Assembly: GCF_010119975.1 (NCBI RefSeq)
Contig: NZ_CP048222.1
Span: 682,001 to 746,000 of the forward strand
Direction: 5' to 3'
DNA from: Rhodocytophaga rosea
GTDB taxonomy: Bacteria > Bacteroidota > Bacteroidia > Cytophagales > 172606-1
Length of the DNA: 64,000 nt
Part shown: positions 15,300 to 25,208 of the stretch, in pieces
Layout of the letters: every line of letters starts with the position of its first letter
How positions within the stretch are numbered: the first letter of the stretch is position 1
Made by a program: the position numbers and the translations under genes
Notes under the pieces: generated by a model
Told to the model about the DNA's origin: nothing
What the model saw: only the letters and a program-made list of their open reading frames with translations
Database searches by the model: none

Positions 15300-17672
15300 T
15301 CAGAATAATATCCTGTACTGGGGAATCGGAAAAAATCCAATCTGGTATTCGGTAGCAATCTGGTTGGTACGGGCATTATAGCGCTGCATAAATACATTCT
15401 GGTTGTTGGTAAAGTTCTGCAGATCCAGGGAGAATTCATGTGTTGTTTTTTTGCGGTTCATCCGGTACGAGAGTTTTATATCGGTCCGGAGATAATTGCT
15501 GAGCTGCTGGGAAAACGCTTCAGAGTCTATGTAAACCGCTTCACCTGCCTGCTGAGATTTTACAAAATCAATGGGTGTTACCTGCCTGCCACCGGCTACG
15601 GTCAGTTTCCAGTCGATGTTGAAAGAATTGTTTTTACGGCCTACTTTAAATTCTTTGCCAGCCAGCAGATTCACCACATATTGTCCGTTGAAAGTAGTAT
15701 TCCTCAGTATTTTATCACTCCCTTTGTATTTGGAATCAAACAATGAGCTTGTAAACAGGAAGTAGTACCCATTGCTGTAGAATTTTTCCAGGGTAAGTTC
15801 AATTCCATAATTGCGACCAGTACCCTCATTCACCAGGCTGTCTTCTGCAGGAATATCAAAATCAGCGCCAAAATTGAGCAGGGAGAAACTGCTGTAGTTC
15901 CGTTCCACTGGTGCATTGGATATATACTGATAATAGGTTTCCAGCTTTAAACGCAAATTGCTGCCCAGCATATGGTCGTAGCCCAGAGCCAGGTGCTGGC
16001 TGCGGGTGAATTTCATATTTTTATTAGTCAGCAGGTTTACATTTTCAGCTACGGTAGTCTGGTTAAAGTAGGTGAGTAAAGGCTGCATCTGGCTGTGGTA
16101 GCCATATCCGAAATTCACAGATTGGCGGGGTGTCAGCTGGTATTTCAAACCCACTCTGGGCTCGAGGGCGATGCTGTTATTAAGGGAAAGATGCTGAAAA
16201 TTCAAGCCGCTATTGAGGGTAAGTTGTTCCGAAAATCGGTGCTGCCACTGGGCATAGGCTTGCGTAAGAACCGTTTGTCCTTGTGTATTGCGGATGGGAT
16301 ATAATTCCTGCTTTTCATTTAACATTTCGTTCAGCAGATCAAAGTCATACAGGTCTACAATTACCCCGGCAGTTACATTATTCCGGGCATTGAATTTCTT
16401 GCTAAGGAGTGCATTGACTGAATATTTATTCTGGGTAAATTCTACGTTTTCCCGGCGGAATGGCGTTCGGTCTTCGAGGCTAAGCGAATCTTCTTTAAAA
16501 CTTTGCCAGGCAGAAGAAGCGGCCAGAGAGATTTTGGAATAGGTAGACGGATTAAAATAATACAGGTGTGAAATACCTACTATGCCCGTCCGGAACTCGG
16601 AATACGAATCGGAATTTTCTTCGCCAAACAAGTTACTGGAAGAAGTGGTATCAACTTCATTTCCCAGGAATTTAATATTACTGGTACCTCCTATACCAAA
16701 CACAGTGAACCGTCCGGTTTTTGCGGTAGGAATATCTATTTTAAACGACAAATCCTGGTATTGTGGAGTGGCCGAACCTGTGCCAAATTCTAATCCAATT
16801 GCCTGGAAAACGCCAAGGGTAGAATAGCGGTAGTTAACCAGGTAAGAAGCTTTGCTCTTTTTAGAAAAGGGACCTTCTGCTCCCAGTTCAAAGCCATTAA
16901 AGCCAATTTGCCCCAGATATTCCCGTTTTTCGTTGTTGCCGCTGCGCATTTGCAAGTCGAACACACCGGCTAGGGCATTCCCATATTGGGCCGGAAAAGC
17001 AGCTGTCAAAAAATCCGAACGGTCGAGTACGTTATTATTGAGCATACTTACCGGGCCACCGGAAGCTCCCAAAGCGCCATAATGATTTGGATTGGGAATA
17101 TTGATGCCATCCAGCCGCCAGAGCAAACCAGCCGGAGAATTTCCCCGGATCACAATATCGTTACGGGCATCATTGGCGCCACTTACGCCAGCAAAATTAG
17201 CAGCCATCCGGGCGGGGTCATTACGGCTACCAGCATAACGGGAAGTTTCTTCTACATCAAACGAGCGGGCGCTTACAGTTGCCAGTTCGTTGTTCACGCT
17301 ACTTTTTTCGCGTTCGGCAGTTACTACTACTTCCTGCGCGGTAATTACCTGTTCTTCCAAATCAATAGTGAGCACTACTTCTTTACCAGAGGTCACCAGA
17401 ATGTTAGAAAGGGTGCGTTCCTGGTAACCCAAATATGTAATTTTTAAGGCTTGCCTGCCCAGAGGCACATTGGTAAGTCTGAAATTGCCATCCGTATCTG
17501 TAGAAGTCCCAATAAGCGGTTCTACGCCGATAACTACAATATTTGCGCCTACCAGGGGATATCTGGACTGGGCATCGAGAATGGTTCCTTTGATGGTTTG
17601 TGTACCTGTTTGCTGCGCCAGGGCGATCTGACTACACCATAGAATCAGCAGAAGAATAAATAGTTTGTTCAT
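15300..17672 (-). CDS. TonB-dependent receptor with carboxypeptidase-regulatory-like N-terminal domain
   Basis: A 790-residue outer-membrane receptor. Residues 1-19 are a signal peptide (ending QIALAQ); residues about 24-105 form a carboxypeptidase-regulatory-like domain (IKGTILDAQSRYPLVGANI). The plug follows, with NDIVIRGNSPAGLLWRLDG and the LDRSDFLTAAFPAQYGN segment, and the rest is a beta barrel rich in alternating aromatic strands, ending in YRILF. It lacks the SusC-type length and has no SusD partner, so a glycan-uptake role is not indicated. It is the first gene of the run that includes a histidine kinase and a response regulator. The ligand is unknown. Confidence 0.93.
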   Translation of the reverse strand: MNKLFILLLILWCSQIALAQQTGTQTIKGTILDAQSRYPLVGANIVVIGVEPLIGTSTDTDGNFRLTNVPLGRQALKITYLGYQERTLSNILVTSGKEVVLTIDLEEQVITAQEVVVTAEREKSSVNNELATVSARSFDVEETSRYAGSRNDPARMAANFAGVSGANDARNDIVIRGNSPAGLLWRLDGINIPNPNHYGALGASGGPVSMLNNNVLDRSDFLTAAFPAQYGNALAGVFDLQMRSGNNEKREYLGQIGFNGFELGAEGPFSKKSKASYLVNYRYSTLGVFQAIGLEFGTGSATPQYQDLSFKIDIPTAKTGRFTVFGIGGTSNIKFLGNEVDTTSSSNLFGEENSDSYSEFRTGIVGISHLYYFNPSTYSKISLAASSAWQSFKEDSLSLEDRTPFRRENVEFTQNKYSVNALLSKKFNARNNVTAGVIVDLYDFDLLNEMLNEKQELYPIRNTQGQTVLTQAYAQWQHRFSEQLTLNSGLNFQHLSLNNSIALEPRVGLKYQLTPRQSVNFGYGYHSQMQPLLTYFNQTTVAENVNLLTNKNMKFTRSQHLALGYDHMLGSNLRLKLETYYQYISNAPVERNYSSFSLLNFGADFDIPAEDSLVNEGTGRNYGIELTLEKFYSNGYYFLFTSSLFDSKYKGSDKILRNTTFNGQYVVNLLAGKEFKVGRKNNSFNIDWKLTVAGGRQVTPIDFVKSQQAGEAVYIDSEAFSQQLSNYLRTDIKLSYRMNRKKTTHEFSLDLQNFTNNQNVFMQRYNARTNQIATEYQIGFFPIPQYRILF

Positions 17673-17832
17673 GGCCTAGAGGTTTATAGGCCTAAATTCA
17701 GGTATAGCTCTTGTTTATGAAACCAGAAAGAAGTTGAAGCGAGAAAGCAGCTAGGTCAAGCGTAGAAAAACAGGTGTGGAAAGAAAGTAAATATGTATCG
17801 TCATCCAACATATATATTGTCTGTACTATGAA

Positions 17833-17896
17833 AAGTTCACAGGCAATTTTGCGAGAATCATACCTTCTGATGCCTCTCAAAATTGCCTGTGAACTT
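17833..17896. repeat. perfect 19-bp inverted repeat with 26-base loop
   Basis: The arms (17833-17851 and 17878-17896, core GTTCACAGGCAATTTTG) are perfectly complementary; four further bases on the inner side pair with one mismatch. It lies between two minus-strand genes, after the IlvD-family stop and before the TonB receptor start. No T-run follows. Confidence 0.85.
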
Positions 17897-17952
17897 AAGG
17901 TATTATTTATACGGGTTAAAAAGCCTATAGCCGCTAAACCGCAGATTATCAA

Positions 17953-19695
17953 TTAATGGCTATCCCTGGTAACGCTTGAGCCAGATTTTCCTACCAAGAA
18001 ATCAAGATCGGCACCTTTGCTGGCTTGCTGCACATGGTTAATGTATAATTGTACATAGCCTCTGTCGGCAAGTGGTTCAGGCGCTACCCAGGCTTTGCGT
18101 CTTTTCTCAAGTTCCTCAGCCGATACATCTAGGTGAAGCCGCCTGCCAGCCACATCCAGTTCGATCATATCGCCATTCTGCACAAAAGCCAGTGTGCCAC
18201 CAATGGCAGATTCCGGGGAAACGTGCAAAATAACTGTACCATACGCCGTTCCGCTCATGCGTCCATCGGAAATACGCACCATATCTGTTATTCCTTTAGA
18301 CAGGAGTTTCTTAGGCAAACTCATATTTCCTACTTCTGGCATACCTGGATAGCCTTTCGGGCCCACATTTTTTAATACCATTACGCAGGTTTCATCAATA
18401 TCCAGGTCCGGATCATCTACCCGGGCATGGTAATCTTCGATGGTTTCAAATACCACTGCCCTGCCTCTGTGTTTCATTAAAGCTGGTGTAGCAGCAGAAG
18501 GTTTGATCACTGCGCCATCTTCACTCAGGTTTCCTTTTATCACCGCAATACCGGCTTCTTTCAGGATTGGATTACTAATGCTGTAAATCACATTTGAATC
18601 ATAACAATTACAGTCAGAATCTTCTACATTTTCTTTCACCGTTTTTCCATTTACTGTAATGGCATCCTGGTGCAGGTGTTCTTTCATTTCTGCCAGTACC
18701 ACCGGAAGTCCACCAGCATAAAAGAAATCTTCCATCAGGTATTTTCCGGATGGCATCAGATTTACCAGCAAAGGAATTTTACTGCCTAATTTATCGAAAT
18801 CGTCCAGTTCCAGCTCTACCCCAACACGTCCGGCAATAGCTAACAGGTGTATGATAAAATTAGTAGAACCACCTACAGCTGCATTTACTTTGATGGCATT
18901 TTCAAAGGCTTTCCGGGTGAGTACTTTGGATATACGCAAATCTTCTTTCACCATTTCCACAATCCGGATGCCCGACATATGGGCCAGTACTTTTTTACGG
19001 GCATCTACCGCCGGAATAGCAGCGGCTCCGGGCAAGGTTAAACCCAGAGATTCTACCATACAAGCCATCGTAGAAGCCGTTCCCATCGTCATGCAGTGGC
19101 CGTTGCTGCGGGACATACAACTTTCGGCAAACAAATAATCTTTGGGTGTCATATTTCCGGCCCGGAGATCATCACTAAACTTCCATACGTGGGTACCAGA
19201 ACCAATATTTTGTCCGCGGAATTTTCCATTCAGCATCGGTCCGCCAGGAACTACAATCGTAGGCAGATCCACACTGGCAGCGCCCATCACGGTAGAAGGT
19301 GTGGTTTTGTCGCAACCGGTAAGAAGTACAACCCCATCCATCGGATTAGCCCGGATCGATTCTTCAGCGTCCATAGCAGCCAGGTTCCGGAACAGCATGG
19401 CGGTTGGTTTCATCAGCGTTTCGCCCAGCGAAGTGATCGGGAATTCAACCGGAAAACCGCCAGCTTCGTATACGCCACGTTTTACTACTTCGGCAATATC
19501 ACGCAGGTGTGCATTACAGGGAGTCAGTTCAGACCAGGTATTACAAATTCCTATTACCGGCCTGCCATCAAACATATGCATCGGATGGCCCTGGTTCTTC
19601 ATCCAGCTCCGGTAGATAAATCCCATTTTATCGGTTTTTCCAAACCATTCAGTACTTCTTAAATGCTGCTCGTTTTCGTTCTGTTTGTCTGACAT
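17953..19695 (-). CDS. IlvD/Edd family dehydratase, probably a sugar-acid dehydratase
   Basis: A 580-residue member of the dihydroxy-acid/6-phosphogluconate dehydratase family, iron-sulphur enzymes that remove water from hydroxy acids. Cluster ligands are seen as CNTWSELTPCN (residue ~51), TGCDKTTPS (~128) and the ESCMSRSNGHCMTMG segment (~200); the C-terminal part has RISDGRMSGTAYG and HVSPESAIGG. Pieces such as GGPMLNG and SDCNCYDSN are more like the arabinonate/xylonate dehydratase clade than biosynthetic IlvD. No isoleucine-valine genes are nearby, which also favours a catabolic role. The distinction is inference; phylogeny would settle it. The gene is single, upstream of the TonB receptor set in the same direction. 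Confidence 0.85.
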   Translation of the reverse strand: MSDKQNENEQHLRSTEWFGKTDKMGFIYRSWMKNQGHPMHMFDGRPVIGICNTWSELTPCNAHLRDIAEVVKRGVYEAGGFPVEFPITSLGETLMKPTAMLFRNLAAMDAEESIRANPMDGVVLLTGCDKTTPSTVMGAASVDLPTIVVPGGPMLNGKFRGQNIGSGTHVWKFSDDLRAGNMTPKDYLFAESCMSRSNGHCMTMGTASTMACMVESLGLTLPGAAAIPAVDARKKVLAHMSGIRIVEMVKEDLRISKVLTRKAFENAIKVNAAVGGSTNFIIHLLAIAGRVGVELELDDFDKLGSKIPLLVNLMPSGKYLMEDFFYAGGLPVVLAEMKEHLHQDAITVNGKTVKENVEDSDCNCYDSNVIYSISNPILKEAGIAVIKGNLSEDGAVIKPSAATPALMKHRGRAVVFETIEDYHARVDDPDLDIDETCVMVLKNVGPKGYPGMPEVGNMSLPKKLLSKGITDMVRISDGRMSGTAYGTVILHVSPESAIGGTLAFVQNGDMIELDVAGRRLHLDVSAEELEKRRKAWVAPEPLADRGYVQLYINHVQQASKGADLDFLVGKSGSSVTRDSH

Positions 19696-20012
19696 AATAA
19701 ATTATAAACTAAGTAAATGAATCGTTTGTCACATACGGATGCATGTAACTATTTATTTTCAATCCGATATTATCATAAAAGTTGTAGAAATCTTTATAAG
19801 AAAGCAAATAATTTTTCTTTCCTCCTGTTTCAAATCATATCTGACTCTTTCTACAACTCACCCTTCAACCTCAAATTTTGCCTGTTATACTTGCGTAAGA
19901 ATACTCATAAAAATATGTCTAAAAAATTGCTCATCCTATGTTACCTTTTTGAGATTGTGGAGTTTACCGGAATTACATTACGAATGCCTACTGACTATTA
20001 ACCTTCTCCCCT

Positions 20013-22424
20013 ATGCTGAAAAGTTATTTTAAAACTGCCTTGAGAAGCTTGCTCAAACACAAAGCGTTCTCTTTTATTAACATTTTTGGGCTAGCGATCG
20101 GAATGGCTGCCTGCCTGCTGATTTTGCAGTATGTTACTTTTGAACTGAGCTACGACCAGTTTCATGCAAAGAAAGACCGGATTTTCAGGTTGCAGCAGAA
20201 CAGATATGATAAAGGAGAACTCTCGACGCAATGGGCAGCCGGAGCAGCAGGCATAGGCAACGCTATGAAAGAGGCATTTCCGGAAGTAGAAACGGTAGCC
20301 AAATTTACACCTACCGGTGGAGTAATATCTTATGGCGACAAAAAATTCCGGGAAGAAAAAATGTATTTTGCCAACAATGACTTTTTCACTGTTTTTACCT
20401 ACCCACTCGTAAAAGGCAACCCGGCCAAACTACTTACCGAACCATTCCAGGCGGTTATTAGCAGGTCTGTTGCCAAAAAATACTTTGGAAACGAAGATCC
20501 GGTGGGCAAACGCATCAGCCGCAATCAACGCGAAGATTACCTGATCACTGGCGTAGCAGAAGATATGCCGGAGAATACACACTTGAAATTCACGGTTCTG
20601 TTATCATTTCCAACCTTTGTAAAATTCACCAGTCCCGAAGCAGAAACTACTTTTGACTGGGACGGCTTTTATACCTATATATTGCTTAAGCCAGGTGTTA
20701 AGGCAAATGCGGTAGAGGCCAAAATTCCGGCTTTAATCGAGAAAAAAGTGGGGCAAATTAACCGGGAGCGGAATCATAGGGTAGAATATAAGTTGCAGCC
20801 AGTGCAGGACATTCACTTGTATTCCAGCTATATGATGGAAGCAGAAGCCAATGGCAATGGAGAATCTGTCTACTTTCTGTTTATTATTGCCTTCTTTATC
20901 ATCATTATTGCCTGGATCAACTACATCAATCTTTCCACCGCCAGAGCCTTAGACCGGGCTAAAGAGGTAGGCATCCGCAAAGTAATGGGCTCTTACCGCA
21001 AGCAACTCATCGGGCAGTTTATGTTTGAATCGGTGCTGGTCAACCTGTTTGCCGTGCTGGTTGCCTTCGGGCTAGTGGTGATTTGTTTACCTGTATTCAA
21101 CTGGCTTACCGATAAACAGATGGGATTTTCTTTAATTACCCGGCTGGATTTCTGGCTGGCCTTACTGGGTTTATTTGCGATTGGTTCTATTCTTTCCGGC
21201 CTGTATCCGGCCTTTGTACTTTCTTCTTTCCAGCCTATTGCTGTACTCAAAGGCAGGTTATCTAAAACCTCGCATGGGGCATTTTTGCGGCAAACACTGG
21301 TGGTAGGGCAATTTGCGGCTTCGGTGGCTTTAATGGTAGGAACCTTCTGCGTATTTCGCCAGATTGATTATATGCAAAACCAGGAACTGGGGGTGCAGAT
21401 CAACCAGACGCTGGTATTGAGAGGACCCAATGTAACGGATTCTACTTATTCCGATAAACTGAATTCTTTCAAAAATGAACTGCTGCAATATCCGGGAATT
21501 AAAAAAATAGCGGCTTCTACGGAAGTGCCTGGGAAAAAAGTGGGCTGGAATGCCGGAGGTATCCGGCCGGTAGGCAGTGCGGAAGGGGATGCTAACCAAT
21601 ACAGGGTAATAGGCATTGATTACGATTTTCTGGATTCGTATGGGTTAAAAGTAGTTGCCGGGCGGAATTTCTCCAGGGAATTCAGCACTGATCCCAAAGC
21701 TGTTCTGATGAATGAAGCAGCAGCTAAACTGATGGGCTTTAAAAAACCTGAAGAAGCCTTAAACAAACGCATTGAGTTCTGGGGCGAAACCTATACCATC
21801 GTGGGCGTTGTTGCCAATCATCACCAGGAGTCCTTACGGGAAGACTATGATGTGCATATTTTCCGGCTCATTCCAGATAGCCAGAACTATTACTCCCTTA
21901 AACTGGAAGCCGGTGGTGACAATCTAAATCAAATTATTAATACAGCCCAGGCCAAATGGGGACAATTTTTCCCAGGCAATCCCTTTGAATACTTCTTTCT
22001 GGATGAGCAGTTTGATAAACAATATAAAGCTGACAAGCAATTCGGACAGGTATTCGGTGTGTTTGCCGTGCTCGCCATTTTTGTTGCCTGCCTGGGCTTA
22101 TTCGGCCTTGCCTCCTTTGTAACTACCCAGCGGACGAAAGAAATTGGTATCCGCAAAGTGCTGGGTGCCAGCATTTCCAGCATCCTGATGCTGCTTTCAA
22201 AAGATTTTGTGAAGCTGGTGGTGATCGCTTTCGTGATCGCTTCTCCGATTACTTACTACCTGCTGAAACAATGGCTTGAAAATTATGCCTTCCAGGCTTC
22301 TATCAGTCCCTGGATGTTTATTGTGCCGGGATTGCTCATTCTGATCATTGCCTTATTAACGGTTAGTACTCAAACTGTAAAGGCAGCTACTGATAATCCG
22401 GTGAAGAGCCTGAGAAGTGAGTAG
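20013..22424 (+). CDS. FtsX/MacB-type ABC transporter permease (double domain)
   Basis: An 803-residue membrane protein. It has an N-terminal membrane helix (FSFINIFGLAIGMAACLLIL), a MacB-type periplasmic domain, three membrane helices of the first FtsX domain (about residues 285-405, including AKEVGIRKVMGS), a second periplasmic domain, and a second FtsX domain (about 680-800, including TKEIGIRKVLGA). The repeated EIGIRKVxG motif is the cytoplasmic coupling segment. Such permeases are numerous in Cytophagales, often without an adjacent ATPase gene, as here. The substrate is unknown; roles in lipoprotein or peptide export are known for relatives. A terminator follows at 22451. Confidence 0.9.
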   Translation: MLKSYFKTALRSLLKHKAFSFINIFGLAIGMAACLLILQYVTFELSYDQFHAKKDRIFRLQQNRYDKGELSTQWAAGAAGIGNAMKEAFPEVETVAKFTPTGGVISYGDKKFREEKMYFANNDFFTVFTYPLVKGNPAKLLTEPFQAVISRSVAKKYFGNEDPVGKRISRNQREDYLITGVAEDMPENTHLKFTVLLSFPTFVKFTSPEAETTFDWDGFYTYILLKPGVKANAVEAKIPALIEKKVGQINRERNHRVEYKLQPVQDIHLYSSYMMEAEANGNGESVYFLFIIAFFIIIIAWINYINLSTARALDRAKEVGIRKVMGSYRKQLIGQFMFESVLVNLFAVLVAFGLVVICLPVFNWLTDKQMGFSLITRLDFWLALLGLFAIGSILSGLYPAFVLSSFQPIAVLKGRLSKTSHGAFLRQTLVVGQFAASVALMVGTFCVFRQIDYMQNQELGVQINQTLVLRGPNVTDSTYSDKLNSFKNELLQYPGIKKIAASTEVPGKKVGWNAGGIRPVGSAEGDANQYRVIGIDYDFLDSYGLKVVAGRNFSREFSTDPKAVLMNEAAAKLMGFKKPEEALNKRIEFWGETYTIVGVVANHHQESLREDYDVHIFRLIPDSQNYYSLKLEAGGDNLNQIINTAQAKWGQFFPGNPFEYFFLDEQFDKQYKADKQFGQVFGVFAVLAIFVACLGLFGLASFVTTQRTKEIGIRKVLGASISSILMLLSKDFVKLVVIAFVIASPITYYLLKQWLENYAFQASISPWMFIVPGLLILIIALLTVSTQTVKAATDNPVKSLRSE

Positions 22425-22450
22425 AAAGGAGTAATAGGAGTTGAATGTGC

Positions 22451-22495
22451 ATGAGTGATCAGGTTAAATTTTTCTGGTCACTCATTTTCTTTTTA
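22451..22495 (+). terminator. intrinsic terminator after the ABC permease gene
   Basis: ATGAGTGATCAG (22451-22462) pairs with CTGGTCACTCAT (22474-22485) with one G-T wobble, followed by a T-rich tract TTTCTTTTT. Confidence 0.75.
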
Positions 22496-22782
22496 CCCAT
22501 CCAAAATAGGCAGATTCTAATTTATTGAACAAAAACTTTTCATTTACTACTTTACAAAGTAAATTTTAGTCTACAATCATTCCATTGAGCTTTATGCATT
22601 TCATGCTTTCTGTTATATTTTTCAACTGAATAAAAATATTTATCAGCTGCCTTTGACATTAAATGACTGAATACCTACCTTAGATTAAGGCTATCTGTAA
22701 TTCGGTGTTTACTTTGTCCGGATTCATCTTCTTTTAGCCCTCCAAACAAACTGCAAATATTTAGTTTTTAACATTCAATCCT
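22496..22782. other. intergenic region, no gene seen
   Basis: An AT-rich gap of about 290 bases between the terminator and the Tat-tagged dehydrogenase gene. It should hold the dehydrogenase promoter, but I see no clear consensus pair. Confidence 0.5.
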
Positions 22783-23862
22783 ATGGCCGAAGATTCTATT
22801 TCCAGACGTAATTTTCTTACAACAATGGCTGTAACGACTGCTTCCGCCTCATTAGCCGAGCCCTCAGACGTAGTTCAACCTACCAGATCCAGAGCTGCTA
22901 ATATGCCTATTAAAGTAGTGTGTAACGAAAAACTGAGTGAGGCAGAAGTAAACCAAATCAAATCGGCAGGTAAAAACATAGAATTGCAGATGGCTGCCAG
23001 CCAGGATGCACTTAAAAAGTGTATAGCCGAAGCGGAGGTAGTATTAGGAAGATTAGATGGAGATACGGTGAAGCTGGCAAAAAATCTAAAATGGTTTCAG
23101 AACTGGGGCGCAGGGATGGAGAATGTATTATCCAAAGAATTGATCGAGCATCCCTGCCAGGTAACCAATATGCAACGGACTTTTGCCCCGGTTATTTCAG
23201 AAACGGCTATTGCTTTGCTGTTGAGCCTGACCAGAGGACTTACCCAGGTTTCTATACCGGCTTTCCAAAAAAAAGAATATAAAGAAGCGGATGATATTTC
23301 ATTGGATGACCTGTATGGAAAAACCATCGGTATTGTGGGTATGGGTGGTATAGGCTCAGAAACAGCCAGGCGCTTACATTATGGATTTAATATGAAAGTA
23401 CTGGCAACCGATGCCAAGCCTATGCCTAAACCTGAGTTTGTAGCTGAACTGCATGATCCTTCCTGGCTGATGGAAATGGTACCGCAGGTAGATGTGCTGA
23501 TGAGTGCCGCTCCGCTGACCAAAGAAACAAAACAGTTATTTGACAGCGAGGTATTCAGTAAAATGAAGCCCAGCGCTTATTTTATTAATGTGTCCAGAGG
23601 CGGGCTTGTAGACCAGGATGCATTAGTGAAAGCGTTGAAAGAAAAAAAGATCAGAGGTGCCGGACTAGATGTGGTTAGCCCCGAACCCTTACCTGCCAGC
23701 CATCCCTTGTGGACATGCCCAAATCTGGTTATTACTCCGCATAATTCCGGAGAGGCTCCCATCCGGCAAGTACGGCTAATGGCGCTTGTTTCAGAAAATA
23801 TCCGCAGGTACTCCAATGGGTTACCCTTACTAAATGTGGTAGACAAAGCGAAAGGCTATTAA
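22783..23862 (+). CDS. D-isomer-specific 2-hydroxyacid dehydrogenase with Tat-like leader
   Basis: A 359-residue protein. Residues 1-45 carry a twin-arginine-type leader (SISRRNFLTTMAVTTAS). The rest is a D-2-hydroxyacid dehydrogenase: substrate-domain strands at about 42-135, the NAD-binding GIVGMGGIGSETARRL, and catalytic residues in NVSRGGLVDQ (Arg), DVVSPEPLP (Glu) and ITPHNSGE (His). Members reduce 2-keto acids to D-2-hydroxy acids with NAD(P)H. An export leader is unusual for this family because NAD is cytoplasmic; some Tat-exported oxidoreductases carry the cofactor bound before export. The natural substrate is not known. The gene stands alone. Confidence 0.88.
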   Translation: MAEDSISRRNFLTTMAVTTASASLAEPSDVVQPTRSRAANMPIKVVCNEKLSEAEVNQIKSAGKNIELQMAASQDALKKCIAEAEVVLGRLDGDTVKLAKNLKWFQNWGAGMENVLSKELIEHPCQVTNMQRTFAPVISETAIALLLSLTRGLTQVSIPAFQKKEYKEADDISLDDLYGKTIGIVGMGGIGSETARRLHYGFNMKVLATDAKPMPKPEFVAELHDPSWLMEMVPQVDVLMSAAPLTKETKQLFDSEVFSKMKPSAYFINVSRGGLVDQDALVKALKEKKIRGAGLDVVSPEPLPASHPLWTCPNLVITPHNSGEAPIRQVRLMALVSENIRRYSNGLPLLNVVDKAKGY

Positions 23863-24165
23863 GCAAATCAGTCATTAGCCACTGTCATTGGTTGTTAATT
23901 ATTGTCATTCATGTGCCTGACCAATGTCCTGATCTGGCACTTATCACTCCATATTGCCCTTATACTTTATTGTGGCCAACCGCTTATTCCGGTTAATTTT
24001 CACAATTGAAAACTTTTTTACCTCAATCCCTTATTATAGTAGAATAGCAGCGTTAATTTGTGGCGGTGAAAAATTAGTTTTCAAACAATACCATCAGTAG
24101 CTTTCGGGTTCAATACAAATCACAAATCACCAATCACTACTGACCAATGACTATTCTGTATTACA
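23863..24165. other. intergenic region, no gene seen
   Basis: A 303-base gap with several TCATT/CACT-rich imperfect repeats of low complexity but no hairpin with a T-run and no convincing promoter. Confidence 0.5.
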
Positions 24166-25182
24166 ATGCCTAAACAAAAAATACTGATTATCCGCTTTTC
24201 TTCTATTGGTGACATTGTACTGACAACGCCTGTGATCCGGACTCTAAAACTGCAACTGGAAGACGCAGAAGTACATTATTGCACAAAACTGAAATACAGA
24301 TCTATTGTAGAACACAATCCGTATCTGGATAAATGTTTTTACCTGGAAGATAGTCTGGCCGATTTGCTTCGCCAGTTAAAGGCTGAAAAATATGATTATA
24401 TCATTGATCTCCACCATAACATCCGCACAAGAATTATCAAACTAAGGCTGGGCGTAAAATCGTATAGTTTTAATAAACTTAATTACTCCAAATGGCTGCT
24501 TGTACGCTTTAAGATCAATAAACTGCCTAATATCCATATAGTTGACCGTTACATGGAAACTGTATTGCCACTTGGTGTAAAAACCGACCAGTTCGGCCTC
24601 GAATATTTCATTCCAGATAAAGATGTCGTAGAAAAAGACTGGCTGCCGCTTACGCATCAACGGGGTTTTGTGGCCTATGCCATTGGTGGGCAACACAATA
24701 CTAAAAAGTTGCCGGTTTCCCGCATGATCGAACTTTGTGATAAGATTAATAAGCCTATTGTATTGCTGGGCGGCAAAGAAGATGCAGAAAATGGAGAGGC
24801 CATCGTTAATTTTTTTGAAAAACACGAACGCAATGCTTCCTACGAACCAGCCTTAGCCAGCCTCAATAAAAAAGCCTTGATTTATAATGCCTGTGGCAAA
24901 TATAACTTAAATCAGTCGGCCTCTATTATTCAGCAATCATATGTGGTATTTACGCATGATACCGGATTGATGCACATTGCGGCTGCTTTTAAGAAGAAAG
25001 TATATTCCATCTGGGGAAATACGATTCCGGCCTTTGGCATGTACCCCTACCGTACATCTTTTGTTATTTTCGAAAATAATAAAATTGCCTGCCGCCCTTG
25101 TTCTAAACTGGGGTATCCCAAATGTCCGCTGGGGCATTTTAAGTGTATGAATGACATTTTGTTTGATTTTTACATTCCGTGA
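24166..25182 (+). CDS. glycosyltransferase family 9 (heptosyltransferase-like)
   Basis: A 338-residue GT9 protein, the family of LPS heptosyltransferases with a GT-B fold. Family marks are RFSSIGDIVLTTPVIRTLK at the N-terminus, YDYIIDLHHNIRT, the donor-site region YAIGGQHNTKKLP, and FTHDTGLMHIAAA in the C-terminal domain. The C-terminus has four cysteines in ACRPCSKLGYPKC and GHFKCMND, shared with the second GT9 at 32049-33041. It probably adds a sugar to lipid A-core or another surface glycolipid. It lies 26 bases upstream of a gene of unknown function, probably in one transcript. Confidence 0.9.
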   Translation: MPKQKILIIRFSSIGDIVLTTPVIRTLKLQLEDAEVHYCTKLKYRSIVEHNPYLDKCFYLEDSLADLLRQLKAEKYDYIIDLHHNIRTRIIKLRLGVKSYSFNKLNYSKWLLVRFKINKLPNIHIVDRYMETVLPLGVKTDQFGLEYFIPDKDVVEKDWLPLTHQRGFVAYAIGGQHNTKKLPVSRMIELCDKINKPIVLLGGKEDAENGEAIVNFFEKHERNASYEPALASLNKKALIYNACGKYNLNQSASIIQQSYVVFTHDTGLMHIAAAFKKKVYSIWGNTIPAFGMYPYRTSFVIFENNKIACRPCSKLGYPKCPLGHFKCMNDILFDFYIP

Positions 25183-25208
25183 TTGCAAGATTATAAGTCC
25201 CTCAAGGT

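Noticed and set aside
19096-19662. 188-codon frame opposite the IlvD/Edd gene
   Set aside because: It lies wholly antisense to a well-supported gene and has no recognisable features.
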